Below, piece after piece: positions 10,976-23,626 of a stretch of 64,000 nucleotides of DNA; position 1 is the stretch's first letter, and each line of letters starts with the position of its first letter. The DNA is from Peromyscus leucopus. Lineage: Eukaryota > Chordata > Mammalia > Rodentia > Cricetidae. Location of the stretch: contig NC_051066.1 in NCBI RefSeq assembly GCF_004664715.2, positions 76,171,147-76,235,146 of the forward strand, read 5' to 3'. The notes beneath the pieces are model-generated. The model ran no database searches. It saw only the letters and a program-made list of their open reading frames with translations, and had not been told where the DNA came from. The position numbers and the translations under genes are program-made.

Positions 10976-11934
10976 CATATAAGAATTCTATCCTAATGGT
11001 ATGCAGAATTAGCACAATGAGGAAAAGGGCTGAAACAAATGGATCCTGACACCACAATAATGACTTTTTTCATAGTAAAAAAAAAAGAATTCTGGAGAAA
11101 ATATGGAAATTAACAATAGTATCCTAGGGAAATTCCTTACCATGCACATAAATGAGTTCACTAGTCAGTCTCCATCCAAAGATGACCAAGAGTACTATTG
11201 ATAATGCTAGGAGATGATGCACAACTTGAAGAGAAGTTTCAGTGCACCTCAATATAGGAAAACACTTCCCACAACCTCCTCAGGTCACTTGACCTGTATT
11301 TCAGTATCAACAGTCTACATCTTTGAAAGGTATTTATTGCTTTGGTAGCATTAAGACTAAACTCCATGGGAATCCTGAACTTTATCTACTGGGGAAAAAA
11401 ATTATCATCTTGATACCATATTGAGCTGTCCCCAAAAACTATTACCACATTCCTCAGTACCTCCAGCTCTGTAACCTTAGCCCAAGCAAGACTGGACCAG
11501 TAGAAGTGGAAGCGTACACACACTAATGGAGCAACCAAGGTAGGGTGGGTATGGGGAAGATGTGATTATCAGGCTGTTCATCTCATCTGGGTCTGATATA
11601 TGCCTGAAGTGTCAGGTCACCAATTTGAGAATTTTCCTTTAAGGAACTGAAGACATCTAGTGCTATAAAATTAAAATATCCTTTCTCTCCAAACACCATC
11701 TTCTGCCAGATTTTATTTATCAATGTAGCATTCATCACTGTGTGGTGTACATAAATCATCATCTCCAGATCTCTTTTCTATGATGAAACATCCATAAGTC
11801 TGGGTTTGCATCCTTTTTATCCCCCCCCAAGGGCATCAGGGCATCTCCAGTGCCTACTAAGTGTCTGAGATGTGGTAGATTCATGAAAAAAAAAAAGTAA
11901 ATAGACGAATGAATGATGAAAAGTAAAGAATGAA
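10976..11934. other. Unique sequence, no recognisable feature
   Basis: No repeat family recognised between the two solo LTRs. Confidence 0.5.
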
Positions 11935-11940
11935 TGGCAA

Positions 11941-12242
11941 TGTAGTGGATAGCCATTCCAGCTTTGGGCTGGAAGTTCCAGCCCTCATTGAAGCTTCGGT
12001 AACTATCAAGCCTACAAGGCGGGGCCAAGAGAGGGCCCTGAAGACCCGAGATCTGGATGTGCCGCCCTGTCTTGGTTTCCAGATCCTGGACACTAGAAAT
12101 AGACCAGAGTTCTCCAGAGAACACAGCCAGACTGTGCTACATCTTCCCCAGACCCTGTAGCCTATCCCTTCATTTGTGAGTTACCCCACAAAATAAACCT
12201 CCTTTTTAACTACGTGGAGTGGCCTTAATAATTTCACCAATA
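11941..12242 (+). mobile_element. Solo ERVK-like LTR, second family
   Basis: Begins TGTAGTGGATAGCCATTCC. The 3' part contains CCACAAAATAAACCTCC as poly(A) signal and ends TAATTTCACCAATA, where the expected terminal CA appears mutated to TA. Perfect 6-bp duplications TGGCAA flank it at 11,935-11,940 and 12,243-12,248. A 76-codon frame from 11,930 to 12,160 lies within the LTR and is not considered a gene. Length is 302 bp. Confidence 0.8.
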
Positions 12243-12497
12243 TGGCAAGAATTGTAGGACCTGAAAGGCTGAAAAGGAACTGAACAAACCTGATGCCCAA
12301 CCTCCTTTTCTTCACTAGCTGCACCTTGATGGTCAGCGATGGCCTAGGGAATAGTACACACATGCAGATGGAGGGTTTGCTCCTAGGGAGAACATCTGGA
12401 TCTTCCTTACCAGGGAGATGAGGAAAATGAAACTCATCAGGACACAGGACACAGCCACCTTCCTGAATTGATCTTCCTATTGAGAAAATCCTGCGTT

Positions 12498-12498
<1 letters not shown>

Positions 12499-12590
<92 letters not shown>

Positions 12591-12687
12591 GTGTCTGTCT
12601 GTCTGTCCCTGTCTTTCTCTATCTCTCTCTCTTGCATAGGTGTGCGCGCGCGCGCGTGCGCACACACACACACACACACACACACAA
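12499..12687. repeat. Compound microsatellite (CT)n(GT)n...(CG)n(CA)n
   Basis: Four blocks follow one another: CT (to ~12,552), GT with one TT interruption (to ~12,595), a CTGT/CTCT-rich linker, then a TGTGCGCGCGCG tract that turns into GCGCACACACA (12,641-12,687). The last block is close to a perfect palindrome. Frames such as CVCVCV or HTHTHT that cross it are artefacts of the dinucleotide repeat. Confidence 0.95.
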
Positions 12688-12689
12688 TA

Positions 12690-13932
12690 TCATAAAACTA
12701 AATTATGCCATGTGATAGAAAACTTAATTTTCTTGAGTGGTGATTATTTCAGTGTGTTACATATACCAAAACATAACATTTTTTTAAATACAAAATTTTT
12801 GTCAGTCAGTAAAACTGAAAGGGGGAAAATAAAGATCTCTTGAAATGGCTAAAATGAGAAAAAAATATAGAAGTCTTCAAAAAAGGAAAAGAAAAACAGA
12901 GTCCTTTCCCATAAAGAATACACAGGTGACATAATGAACAGGGCCCAATCTACACTTGTACCAGGGTTGGCACCACTGTTTACCAGTTTAATGGCTTTGA
13001 TCAAGGTTTCTCAAACTCTCTGCACTATTACTATTTTCTCATCACAGAATGATAATGGCAGTTTTACTTGCTGCATAAACATCTGGGAACTAAGAAAGGC
13101 AATACCTAAAATACACGAGGGACTTATACTGCCACTGGCACAAGACAGGGGCTCGGTGTGAACTGCCATTATTTAGGTGTAATGTGTCTCTTGACAGAAA
13201 CAGAACTGTGTCAGTGGTGTCAATGAGAAGACATGAGCTAAGTCAAAAGAAAATGGCATTAGAAAAAGCAGAACATGAGACTGGTTGGAGCTTCTACGGT
13301 CCGTGAACTGGAGGTTTGGCTTTAAGTTTAGAAACCATAGGAAAAAAAATAGTGTTCAAAACCCAATTGACAAAAGATCTGTAAGCCCAGATAAGGACTT
13401 ACTTCACTTCAGGGCTATTTTAAGCAAGAAAAATAATATGATCCAATGTTCATTACATATGTACAGTATTTTCTGTTACAAGTCAGAGTCTCCAAGGAAA
13501 CAACATGAGGTTGCATATTAGCTTGTAGGTCATTTGTTAATGAGTGCCTATGGGATCAACTCCTGACTGGACAGAGGAGGGAATCAGGCTGCAATGCCTT
13601 CTGTATAATAACACACACAGTATAATAAGGAACCATTTCAGCGATGTCTCAATTTGAGGCTGAAGTCTAGGACATTATACACTACATAAACCATCCTTAG
13701 ATGAAAATCACTCTGAGCAAAGGGATTAATTTTAGATGGAGCAATCGAAATATCAAGGTCAATAAGTCCTCAATGGAAGGGAGGATCCAGACAAAGCATG
13801 TGCATGTCCAGTACATCTTTCCAATTAAACACAGAATGACAATAGCACACCAAAAATCCAGGGAGCTGCACTGAAAGAGTCCTGGACCTGCCAGGAGTAT
13901 ACATTCAGCTAAATAAATATGCACATCAACAT
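12690..13932. other. Unique sequence, no recognisable feature
   Basis: No repeat family or credible coding frame. Open frames at 12,934-13,161 and 13,285-13,521 show no motif. Confidence 0.5.

Positions 13933-14014
<82 letters not shown>
13933..14014. repeat. (CA)n(GA)n compound microsatellite
   Basis: About 14 CA units followed by about 27 GA units without interruption. Confidence 0.97.
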
Positions 14015-14016
<2 letters not shown>

Positions 14017-17000
14017 TAAAACAGAATTCCTGAGAGAAAGCTTTGTCCTTTGATTTTGACCAGGTACATCCAACAGTTCCCTCAACCCTCCCCTGACTTC
14101 TTGAGTCTTTCCTGAAGAGACTATTTTATTTATGATACCTAACCACACCTGTAAAGAAAAGCAGCCCAGCCAGGGGAAAATGAGAAGCTCAGCTAGGGAT
14201 CTTCAAGGCTCCTCAATATATTTCTTACTCATTTTCTGAGGCAGAAATCTCCACTTATAAAATTCTTACAGCTCAATTTATCTTGTGTCGGTTTTTCAGT
14301 ATTCCCATTTTTTAAGTACACACATACACACAACGAATCATCGTTTTCTCTGATTAATGTGTTCAATTAGTGTCAATATTAACTTGTGCTGCCTGACCCA
14401 TGGCAGTGAATAAGCAGGTACCTTCAGCTGAAGTTACCTAAATATCCCAGTAGTAAATTAGCCTTTCACCAGCATCCAATGGCTGGCCTGGAGGATGACT
14501 TCTTAATGTTTCTATGCTTGTGATAGAGAAACCTCAATGAGGCTGATTCACTGAACTTTGTAAACTTACCAAAATGAGCTAAATCACAAGTGACAGCTCG
14601 AAGGAGTGGGACACAGCACCAGTGTCAGAACTGAAATTTCAGACCTGAGTGAAGAGGACCAACGAACAGCCTCGGGAACAGACATTGAAGAGTTGGAAGA
14701 CTTTGAAAACAGGAGATCCCATCCCTTCATTTCTTCTTAGGAGAAATCAAGCTAAAAAAGGCAGAGTTAATGGCCCAGATATGCAGCCTGTTAGTGGCAG
14801 AGATGAAGTACAAGTTTCTTGGCACCCTAGCTGAGAACCCTCCTTTACTTTACCTAAGAAGAGTAGTAATGATGTATCAGGAAAGTTAAGTTACCACAGT
14901 TGGAAGCACTTCAAGATACATCTCAGCAGGAAGTTCCCAGAAATGTATGATAGTCATTTTCATTTTTATTTTATGACTCACCAGTGAAACATTGACCCCA
15001 CTACCATCAACCCTCTTCTAGTCTATGGATTATTTAAGGCTAGGACATGAAGTCTCATAAAGAGAAGGCTACTATGTCAGAAAAGGAAAAATAAATCATC
15101 CTCTTCCATCCAAGAGCCCAACAGGATGCATGCCCTCACTCACCCAGGCCTTTGAAGAGCATATCCTTATCACTTAGAAACTGAAATTAATGCGATTATC
15201 CTTCATCACTTCATCCTCTTTATTTATTTTCACTTCCACAGATGGTTGTTGCATACTGATTATCTGTTATCATCTCCAAATTGGGAGGTTCAAAAGGACA
15301 GAGAAGTGTGCCTTAGTTGTTCTTCTGTACTCAGTACATAATAAAGTCAAAAAGGAATACATGTTGATCAATGCATGCATGATAACTAAATGGACAATTG
15401 GACATCACAATAATTATTAGCTACTTTATGTACCATATTTCTCTGTCTAACCACCAAATACATTTTTCTGCTCATTCCCATCTCCTCTCTCCACTGTTCC
15501 TGGTCCCCTAATCTTGTAGAAAAATTAATTTACGCAATATTTTTATTTCTACCCAGGCTTATATAACTATTCAGAGACAGAACTAGACTAAAACACTAAC
15601 TTTCAGGACTTGTATCTCTCTCCATGGAACTACACTACCTCATATGCCCTTTGAGTAATCTCCTTTGGACATACATGTATGTTTAGATGATATTTCTTTC
15701 TATAAGTATGTACCCATAATAATTTCCACAATGTGGAAGAAGAGCACTCTCAAAAATACATTTGTTTTGTGAGCCATGAAGTCTTATAAGCTTTACTAGG
15801 AAAAATTTTTGAAGCCATCAATAAGTTTGAGAAATGCTACCTACTTTGTGACCCCAGTGGACATTTACAATGTACTTTAGAACCTTGGGCACCATGTCAT
15901 AAAACTAATTTCATTTTGCTAGATCCCATTTCACCAAATTTATTTGATCAAGGGAAACTTCTCATGAACCAAACATCCATTCATACCACTTATAACTAAT
16001 GTACCAAGGCATAGTTGAGGTAAAGCTAAGATAAAAGCTTTAAAAATGATGTGGCATCTCAAGTCAGGGAGTGACTCACATAAATCCTGAGGCTGCATGC
16101 AGGAGGAACTTCCACATCGAGAGCAAAGCTACCTCAGCTTTTAACATAAGCCAAGCTCCAACCTTAGTACCTGAGACAAGAGTCAAAACCAGAGAAAAGA
16201 GTGATTTTGTTGACAGAGAGGCAGCAACAAAAACAGCACCATCTCTTGATTCTTAGCCATGTTCCTGTTGGGCTGAAGGTGATACTTGACTGGATCCTAG
16301 GACATCTTTTTCTCCTCCACTAATCCTTTGGTGATCAGAATGTATCCCAAGAAACCTAAAACCAAGTAGGATAATATCTTGAAATTTGGACAATGTGCCT
16401 AGTGTTGCATTTTGTATCAAGTGATTTTTTTTAAATCAGAACTTCCTGTTTCCAAACCTCTGTCTTCCTTTCCTGGATTGCAATGCAAATAAGTCTCCTA
16501 GATTCAGAATGTATACTTGATGCTTCACAGCATCTCAGACTTTTCTCCTGTTTCCACTTCTATATGTGACTTTGGATGGGCTCATTAGCTACTATGTACC
16601 ACATCTTCTCATCTGCCACATAGGATGTGCAAGGACTAATGATTTAGTACATATGGAATGGTCATAACTGATGTCTGGTGTGTATTCATTAGTAAAATAG
16701 CTGTTAATTTTCCAGTCATCTATCCTTGTCATTGTTGAACTTAATCTCCCTGGATGACAGTTTCCACTTTCTTACTTCAAATATTCTCTTCAAATGGAAC
16801 AGAAGCAGGAGTAGCATCCCTGTTTTAAAGACTAGACATCACAAAGCATAGAAAAATTTATATATTTGTATATGTGTATGTATGTGTGTGTATACACACA
16901 TCACTAAGAATTAAGACACTAATTAATAAGAAAGGGAACAAATGAACAATTGCTTGAAATGAGTATGGAATTGTAATGGTCCTAATTAATAAATGAAGTT

Positions 17001-17080
17001 GCTTACTGTTCTTTTAAATTGCCAATTTCAGACCACAAGTAAATAAACATTGATTCTGATTATTGGCATAGGCATCTAAA
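14015..17080. other. Unique sequence, no recognisable feature
   Basis: Three kilobases without a repeat family that I can name. A short TATG/TGTG-rich stretch lies at 16,861-16,901. Short open frames (14,649-14,834; 15,190-15,420; 16,071-16,256) have no motif or family resemblance. Confidence 0.5.
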
Positions 17081-17091
17081 AAGAATATCAT

Positions 17092-17253
17092 GCCGGGCAG
17101 TGGTGGCGCACGCCTTTAATCCCAGCACTTGGGAGGCAGAGGCAGGTGGATCTCTGTGAGTTCGAGGCCAGCCTGGGCTACCAAGTGAGTTCCAGGAAAG
17201 GCGCAAAGCTACACAGAGAAACCCTGTCTCGAAAAAAAAAAAAAAAAAAAAAA
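17092..17253 (+). mobile_element. Young B1 SINE, cricetid-type
   Basis: Near-consensus B1 beginning GCCGGGCAGTGGTGGCGCAC, with GAGTTCGAGGCCAGCCTGG box B region, the AGGAAAGGCGCAAAGCTACAC variant segment and a pure A tail of about 22 nt. Target duplication: AGAATATCAT before and AGAAAATCAT after. Low divergence and the long pure tail argue for recent insertion. Confidence 0.97.
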
Positions 17254-17284
17254 AGAAAATCATAATGGTAGAAAAACGGTTGAG

Positions 17285-17652
17285 TGTAGTCAGATTTTTC
17301 TTTGGTCTCCCAGCTCACAAAAAAATGACATGGAAACTTATTATTAATTATGAAAGCTTGGCCTTAGCTTAGGCTTGTTACTAACCAGTTCTTATGACTT
17401 AAATTTACCCATTTGTATTAATCTACATTCTGCCACATGGTGTTACCTCTCTTCCATCTTGCACTTCTTGTTTTCTCTCATTGTCTGGTTAGTGACTTGC
17501 CTTCCTCCTTCCCAGAGTCCTCTCTATCCCTAGAAGACCCACCTAAACTCTTCCTGCCTAACTGTTGACCATTCAGCTTTTTATTAAATCAATCAGAAGG
17601 CTCGTTGGCAAAGACAAATCTTCACAGTGTACAAAATGAATATTCCACAACA
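17285..17652 (-). mobile_element. Solo ERVK-type LTR
   Basis: On the minus strand it starts TGTTGTGGAATATTC, with TTGATTTAATAAAAAGCTGAATGG near the 5' end and the GGGTAAATTTAAGTCATAAGAAC block that matches GGGTTAATTTAAGATA in the 10,611 LTR. Perfect 6-bp target duplications GTTGAG lie at 17,279-17,284 and 17,653-17,658. It landed about 20 bp downstream of the B1 tail. Length is 368 bp. Confidence 0.88.
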
Positions 17653-17658
17653 GTTGAG

Positions 17659-19397
17659 AGCATAAATCTACTTTAATCCATTATCATCCATCAACATCTC
17701 TCCAAAACAGAACAGTAATATCCAAAAATCTACCATGCACTATCTAGTAACAATTACAGCCACCCAGAATATTCTATAGAGTGCTAATCTTCAACATGCA
17801 TGCTGGTATATGTATCTTGTGTCTGTACTGACCATAACCAACAATAAACTAACACCAAGCTAAGCATGCAAGAGGGCCATAAACTAAGCCAACATAATAT
17901 GAGCCCTGTGAGGCTCAGAGACTACTCAAAGAGAAAGCCAATTAGAACAAGATATTTCAGCAGGTGGCATGGAGGGTGGAATAGAAATACAGATATCATA
18001 TTTAAATACATCTGCCTCTATTTGGTTAATAAGAACAATTGTCTGTTTCAGAACCAGAAAAGGCAAAAACAAAATGCTTTTGAAAGGTCTAATTATATTA
18101 ACCTATCCTTTGAATGACAAAGGACTGGTAATTCACTTTCTCTATCCAATTCTCTCCCTCAGGGACAAGGTGATCACTAGAATCCATGAGACTAGTGTGT
18201 ACATTCTATCTTCTGTATTGATCAAGACCTGATAGGGAATACTGATCCGCCAAAATGAGTCTCCCAAGGTCACATCCAAGTAAGAGCTGGTATGTACTGT
18301 TCCGTGTAACGCAGGGCAGTGGTGAAGGCTGCACAGGATATACTTGCTCAAGGGGAAACAGTGTGAACTTACAGATTTCAAGTCCGCAAAGAATAGTGGA
18401 ATGAGGATATGATGACCTTATTTTCCACACCAAAAATCAGGACACAGAGTCTAGCAAAGGATTTTTTTTCACTTCTGGGAATTAAGCTGTCTGAGAGATG
18501 TAGCTTAAATGCTAAAATATTGGCATTTCTGGGACATTGATAGTATATGGAAACAACAGAAAAAGAAGAGTTGAAATCAAGACTGCCCTGGAAAACTCAA
18601 GAAATAAATACTTCCCTAAGAGAATGTGCATGAATGACTGAACCTTAAGGTCTACAAAGGTTAAAAACAGAGGTTGGTGGGTATCATGATTTGTGAGTTC
18701 AAAGAGTGGCCCAATGGAACTTGATCATCATCAGGAGCAGAAAGAAAGACCAAAAAAAAAATGTATCTTGTAATACAATTCACTGTCCTAGCTTTGTCCC
18801 GCTTATCATTCTGAGAGTGCTGTGTACTTCATAATGAAAGAAACTATATTATAATGATCAATTGTTTAAATGGAAATGAGTAAACATTCATGTTTTCTGT
18901 AGGGCTCTTTTAGAAACATGCATGAGAGCTACTAAGGTTAACTAAACATGAAACATGGGCAGATAAATGTGTGCAGACTGTAAGGACTTTCCTTCTAGTC
19001 TTGTTCCAATACAAACAGTAACTTATTGAGATTTGCAGACTGCCCATGTCTCAAACTTAAATTCTCAGGAGAATATCTGACTGTCCTCCTTGTGTTTTCA
19101 CACCAGTTCACACTATGGCTTAGTTATCCAACTGTGACGCTTGTAAACTATGCCACGAGCAAGAATCTCCAGTCTAGTGTAAGATAGGTCACCAAGAGTT
19201 AATGCCTACAGAATTTCCCCCACCAATGATGCATGGGAACTGAAGGATAAATATTTTCAGGAGTGTGTTCTACATTATCCCACAGACAGTCCATAGTGAT
19301 ATTGAGTCCCAGTTCATTACAATGACAATATGCTCACCAATGCATCCTTCATTTCCTGGTTCTCTATGTCATTTCCTGATTCTTTGACTCTGGTCTT

Positions 19398-19400
<3 letters not shown>
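17659..19400. other. Unique sequence, no recognisable feature
   Basis: No repeat family or credible gene. Overlapping frames on both strands near 17,866-18,433 show no motif. Confidence 0.5.

Positions 19401-19448
<48 letters not shown>
19401..19448. repeat. (CA)n microsatellite
   Basis: Twenty-four uninterrupted CA units. Confidence 0.98.
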
Positions 19449-19449
<1 letters not shown>

Positions 19450-19767
19450 CCCAAAATGAACAAACAAAAAATGAAATTTGTACTGCAATTGTATGTCAAA
19501 AGAATATTTTACTTGCCATCCAAACTGCTGAAATTGGGCCCCCGCCCACCTGCTGCAACTGCCCTTACCCTAGTTTGTTTTGACTGATTCAGAACATAAA
19601 CCAGACTCTCAAATATGTGTCAGCCCTATTCCATCACAAATCTCCCAGAAACTGTCTTCTTCCCCCACATCTTAAACTCCGTAGCTTTTCTTAGCTTGGT
19701 GGCATCTTAGAAATAATGCTAAAGCAACATGTATAGAAACATGCAGCTGGGCCCAAATCAGATTGTG

Positions 19768-19900
19768 ACTCTCTGAGCTTCAGTTCCCTCCTTCATCAAA
19801 TGACAGCATTAGTAGGATTGCTGAAAGGCTTGAATGGAATCATTTTGTGGTATTTAAAATAAGTCACATAACAGGTGCCTGGTAAATGAGGCATGCGTGA
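19768..19900 (+). repeat. MIR SINE fragment
   Basis: CTGAGCTTCAGTTCCCTCCTTCATCAAATG, AGGATTGCTGAAAGG and CATAACAGGTGCCTGGTAAATG follow the 3' half of MIR in sense orientation. Confidence 0.7.
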
Positions 19901-20384
19901 CTCCTTGGGTATTTGGCAGATAAACTGAGAACCCCTCCCCTTATATAAATCAGTTTACATACAGGGCCTAGATGCTTATCCAGTCACTGCAAGATCAGTG
20001 GGGGTCACCAATAAGGGTCATTCAGCTTACGCACTTAAGAGATGAATGTTGCTTCAATCCTCACCTTTCCCAATCTCTTGTGGCTGCATCTGACTCGGAA
20101 GTATACATGCTAGTCTTCTTCTGCCTTCCAGGTCTTACATGAGGAGAGACTCATGATAACTTACATGCAGAGCCATGTAAGGAAAAGAGCCTAGAAATAG
20201 CTTTCTTGGATCTTCCATGAAGTAGCAATGGCTACAGAAGGCAGAAGTGATGTTAGGTTAGCCTCAGACACATCAGAATATTTTTATGTACAGTGAGCAC
20301 ATCATAGAAGCCCCCAGTCCACACAGAGGAAGGAGGGCAAGTCTTACAGCTATAAGTATGAACCATGCTTCCAACTTCCAGCCT
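19901..20384. other. Unique sequence, no recognisable feature
   Basis: No repeat family recognised. Confidence 0.5.
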
Positions 20385-20596
20385 TCAGCTGATGAACATT
20401 TTTATGTGTATGCAGTTTGTCTTCCTGCATATATTTGCACACATGCATGCCTGGTGCCCACAGTGGTTGGGAGAAAACATCACATCCTCTAGAACTAGAG
20501 TTATGGGCAATTGTGAACCACCTTATATGGGTGCTGGTAATCAAAACCAGGTACTCTTGAAGGGCAGTAAGTACTCTTCCATTTCCCAAGCCCTAA
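20385..20596 (-). mobile_element. B3-type SINE
   Basis: TTTATGTGTATGCAGTTTG, CACACATGCATGCCTGGTGCCCACAG, CATCCTCTAGAACTAGAGTTATGG and AAGTACTCTTCCATTTCCCAAGCCC are the reverse complement of the B3 body and tRNA-like head. Diverged copy. Confidence 0.75.
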
Positions 20597-20954
20597 AATT
20601 TTAAATGATTCAACTAGAAACATGACACTATTAAGTCATCTTGAGTAGTGTCGAAGCCTAATCATCGTGGCAAAATACAACATCTTGGCAATAGATCAGA
20701 TATAGCAAATATTTTTGCTTCCTTATTGTTGAAACAAGAGTACCAAACAAATCAAGAAGCAGGTATTCAAGGTATTCATTATAATGACCCTTGACTACTC
20801 AGTTCTTATTTGTCTTAACAAATATCCTAGGGGAAAATGACACATTTTTATTATTTAAAAACAAATAATATGTTTAAATTCTCTTAATTGGCATCTCAGC
20901 TGCCAGAAAATTTTGTTGTCTATGTGTTCTCTCTGTATTGTAAACTTTGCATCT

Positions 20955-21095
20955 AATAGTTATTGAGCACATGTGGCAGGGAGCTAGGTGGTTCATATTT
21001 ATCTTATCATTTAAGCTTCTTTGCTGCCATAGGAATAGGTACTGCTCTGACCATTTTCTGATGAAGATACTGAGGTTCCAAGAGTTCCACTGGCC
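20955..21095 (-). repeat. MIR SINE fragment
   Basis: AGTTATTGAGCACATGTGGCAGG, TTATCTTATCATTTAAGC, GGAATAGGTACTGCTC and CCATTTTCTGATGAAGATACTGAGG follow the reverse complement of MIR. Confidence 0.7.
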
Positions 21096-21240
21096 AACCC
21101 AGGAAGCTATTCTTCTAAGAGAGAAGGCTAAAATTTAAAAGCTCTCTACAGAGTCCAAAGCTTGTAGTTTTAAGTGCTATAGTATGCAATTCTGATTGTA
21201 GTACAAGGAAAAGTCTGTTTATGTGCTCTCATCACAGAAT

Positions 21241-21244
<4 letters not shown>

Positions 21245-21289
<45 letters not shown>
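21245..21289. repeat. (GA)n microsatellite
   Basis: About 22 GA units, followed by imperfect CAGAGA repeats to about 21,320. Confidence 0.97.
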
Positions 21290-21294
<5 letters not shown>

Positions 21295-21320
21295 GACAGA
21301 GAGCAAGACGCAGAGAGAGA

Positions 21321-22749
21321 ATTGCTCTTTTCCATTGTTTTGTTTTTAATTCAACCATCAGGAAGCTGATGCAGAAAAACTAAGGTGCAATATCACTTTT
21401 TCTACATTTTCTGTCATTTCCAACTTGGCTTTTGATTCCTATCTCTTGCCTAAGTATACATGTACAATCCTAATGATTGGTGACTGATTATTACATATTA
21501 TTAAACAATTCCACAGAAGTATAGGCCTTGTCTTTATGTCTCTTAACACTTGTCTGTTTGAAATCATCACCATGTAGAACAGTCAGAGAACACAGGAAGT
21601 AGTGAGAAGGAAGAAAGAGTTCTCTTAATTTTCTGAACAATTTAATATTTTGTTTATGAATTATTAACTTCCTGATTACCATGCATATGACTCATATGCA
21701 TATATAGAGTGTTGCCTCTTAAAAATATTCTAAGAGAAAAATATTCATTGTGATTCTGTGATAAATAATGCACATTGATCATAAGCACCCATTCTGAAAA
21801 CCTATTACATATATTGATCTGATTTTAAAAGGGAGTCTGCTGCTGATGGGGCAGAGTGATTGACCACTTTCAAGAATAATGAAAACAGATGCAAAATAAA
21901 TGGGTCTCTGAGCATCCAAAGGACCAATGGAAAAGTTTGCAAAGGGAATGGTGTCATGAAAATCAGATTATATCCACTTCTATTACTCAGCTGGTGACTT
22001 GTGAATCATTAGATAAACCATTTAGATGGAATTGGCTGGTCTCTAGGATATCTTGCCTGCCATCAATAGCAAGTATATCTACAGAAACTGTGTTCAAGGA
22101 GTGCTGGAAGACATAAGGAGGAGCTATCTCGTGGTCTTGAAAAAAAAATCATAGCTGTTCCATCCAAATACAAGTTTTTACTGAAGAACCCTATTGCTTT
22201 CTGGTATAGCACCCCTATATTCTAAACTTCTTAGTACAGCACACTCTACAGTGAACTGTTTTGCCTATATCCCCTATAGCATGGACCCTGAACAACTTCC
22301 TTTCTCAACTGCCAAGCTATACCTCACTTTAAATTTATCTTCTGGGCTCCGCACTCCAACATAGCCCTTGTTAGTTTTCCTTGGACGCCTGTGGCCTCTT
22401 CTGTCAATGCTTGCTTTCTTCCTAGTTTATAAACATCATTGTACTCCCCTTTGACATTGACACTTTGCCCCAGCTGGAACTTCTGCTATTCACACTAGCA
22501 ACTAGACTAGGTCCTCAAGGTCTGCTTCTGCCTGAGAATCTAGTCTACTGACACGTCCTGTCACCTTTGGTCATCCATGACCACAGCTCCTTGAATATGA
22601 CTTCTGGGAGTTTTATGGTTGAAAGCTTCCATTTCATTTTAGGTTTGCCTGTGATGGATTTCCTCAACCTTTTATGCAAATTTTATCATGTTCAGTTTCT
22701 AGATGAACACTTAACTTTCTCAACCACTATATAGTTCTCCTGTGAGTTT
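21321..22749. other. Unique sequence, no recognisable feature
   Basis: No repeat family, RNA gene or credible open frame recognised. Confidence 0.5.
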
Positions 22750-22795
22750 TTCACACTAAATGGGAATGTGTCTTCACACTAAATGGAAATGTGTC
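22750..22795. repeat. 23-bp tandem duplication
   Basis: TTCACACTAAATGGGAATGT plus GTC at 22,750-22,772 is directly repeated at 22,773-22,795 with one G-to-A difference. Confidence 0.9.
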
Positions 22796-23088
22796 TTTCC
22801 TACTGATTGAAATATCCATCTGTGCCCTGGTCTAATAGGCCGTATTAGTCACAGTATGTACATTTGAATTGACTCGTCAAACTTGCCAGGGGTATCAAAG
22901 CATCTCTGAGATCTGCGGGGACTGCTCAAGTTTACTTGGGTCCTATAAACTCAGAAGCTGGTTGCATTCTGTTCTTTTCACATGATTCTTAAAAAAATAC
23001 ATATCTTTAACCTGATCCTGTTAGATATAAAATTACCTAATACTAAGGGTGTTCAAAAAAGCCATATGGAAATCAAATAGTTTGTAAC

Positions 23089-23090
<2 letters not shown>
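22796..23090. other. Unique sequence, no recognisable feature
   Basis: Nothing recognised. Confidence 0.5.

Positions 23091-23138
<48 letters not shown>
23091..23138. repeat. (AC)n microsatellite
   Basis: Twenty-four uninterrupted AC units. Confidence 0.98.
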
Positions 23139-23143
<5 letters not shown>

Positions 23144-23342
23144 ATTAGAGTTAACCTACTTGGAGAATTGTGCCCTTCCCAGGAGCCATAGGTTGCCAGA
23201 TAAAAGCCCAGTGCCAGATGTGGTATACGTTACCTTGATTTGCTGGTCAGAGAAGTCCCAGTGACTCCCCACAACAATGGAGTCTATTGTTATTTCTCTT
23301 GTCTGCCCACCAGAACTTGGTGGTAAGACCCTGTTGTTGAAG

Positions 23343-23626
23343 TGTGGTAATTTGAAAGAAAATGACCCATAAAGGGAGTGGCACTTGTTGGAGAAGTGTG
23401 TCACTGTGAAGATGCGCTTTGAGGTCTCTTTGCTCAAGCTTCCCTCAGTGTGACTTTCAGTTGACTTCCTGTTGACTGATATCAAGATGTAGCACTCTCA
23501 GCTCCAGCACCATGTCTGCCAGCACACTGCCATGCTCCCTGTAAGAGAGCCACCTCAATGCAATGTTTTCTTTATAAGAGTTGCTGTGATCATGGTGTCT
23601 CTTCACAACAATAAAACCCTAAGACA
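23343..23626 (+). mobile_element. Solo LTR with 5-bp target duplication (ERVL/MaLR-like)
   Basis: Starts TGTGGTAATTTGAAAG and ends AAAACCCTAAGACA, so it has the TG...CA termini of an LTR. Flanks TGAAG (23,338-23,342) and TGAAG (23,627-23,631) form a perfect 5-bp duplication, the size expected for ERVL/MaLR integrations. Inside are GTGGCACTTGTTGGAGAAGTGTGTCACTG, CTCTCAGCTCCAGCACCATGTCTGCC and TTTATAAGAGTTGCTGTGATCATGG, hallmark phrases of a very common rodent repeat. An inverted relative is at 45,164-45,514. Confidence 0.75.

Noticed and set aside
12437..12695. Open frames on both strands over CT/GT/CA repeats
   Set aside because: They encode only dipeptide repeats produced by the microsatellite.
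17060..17263. Frame with poly-Phe and 'ETGFLCVALRLSWNSLG'
   Set aside because: This is the well-known translation of an antisense B1 SINE, also seen at 33,170-33,403.
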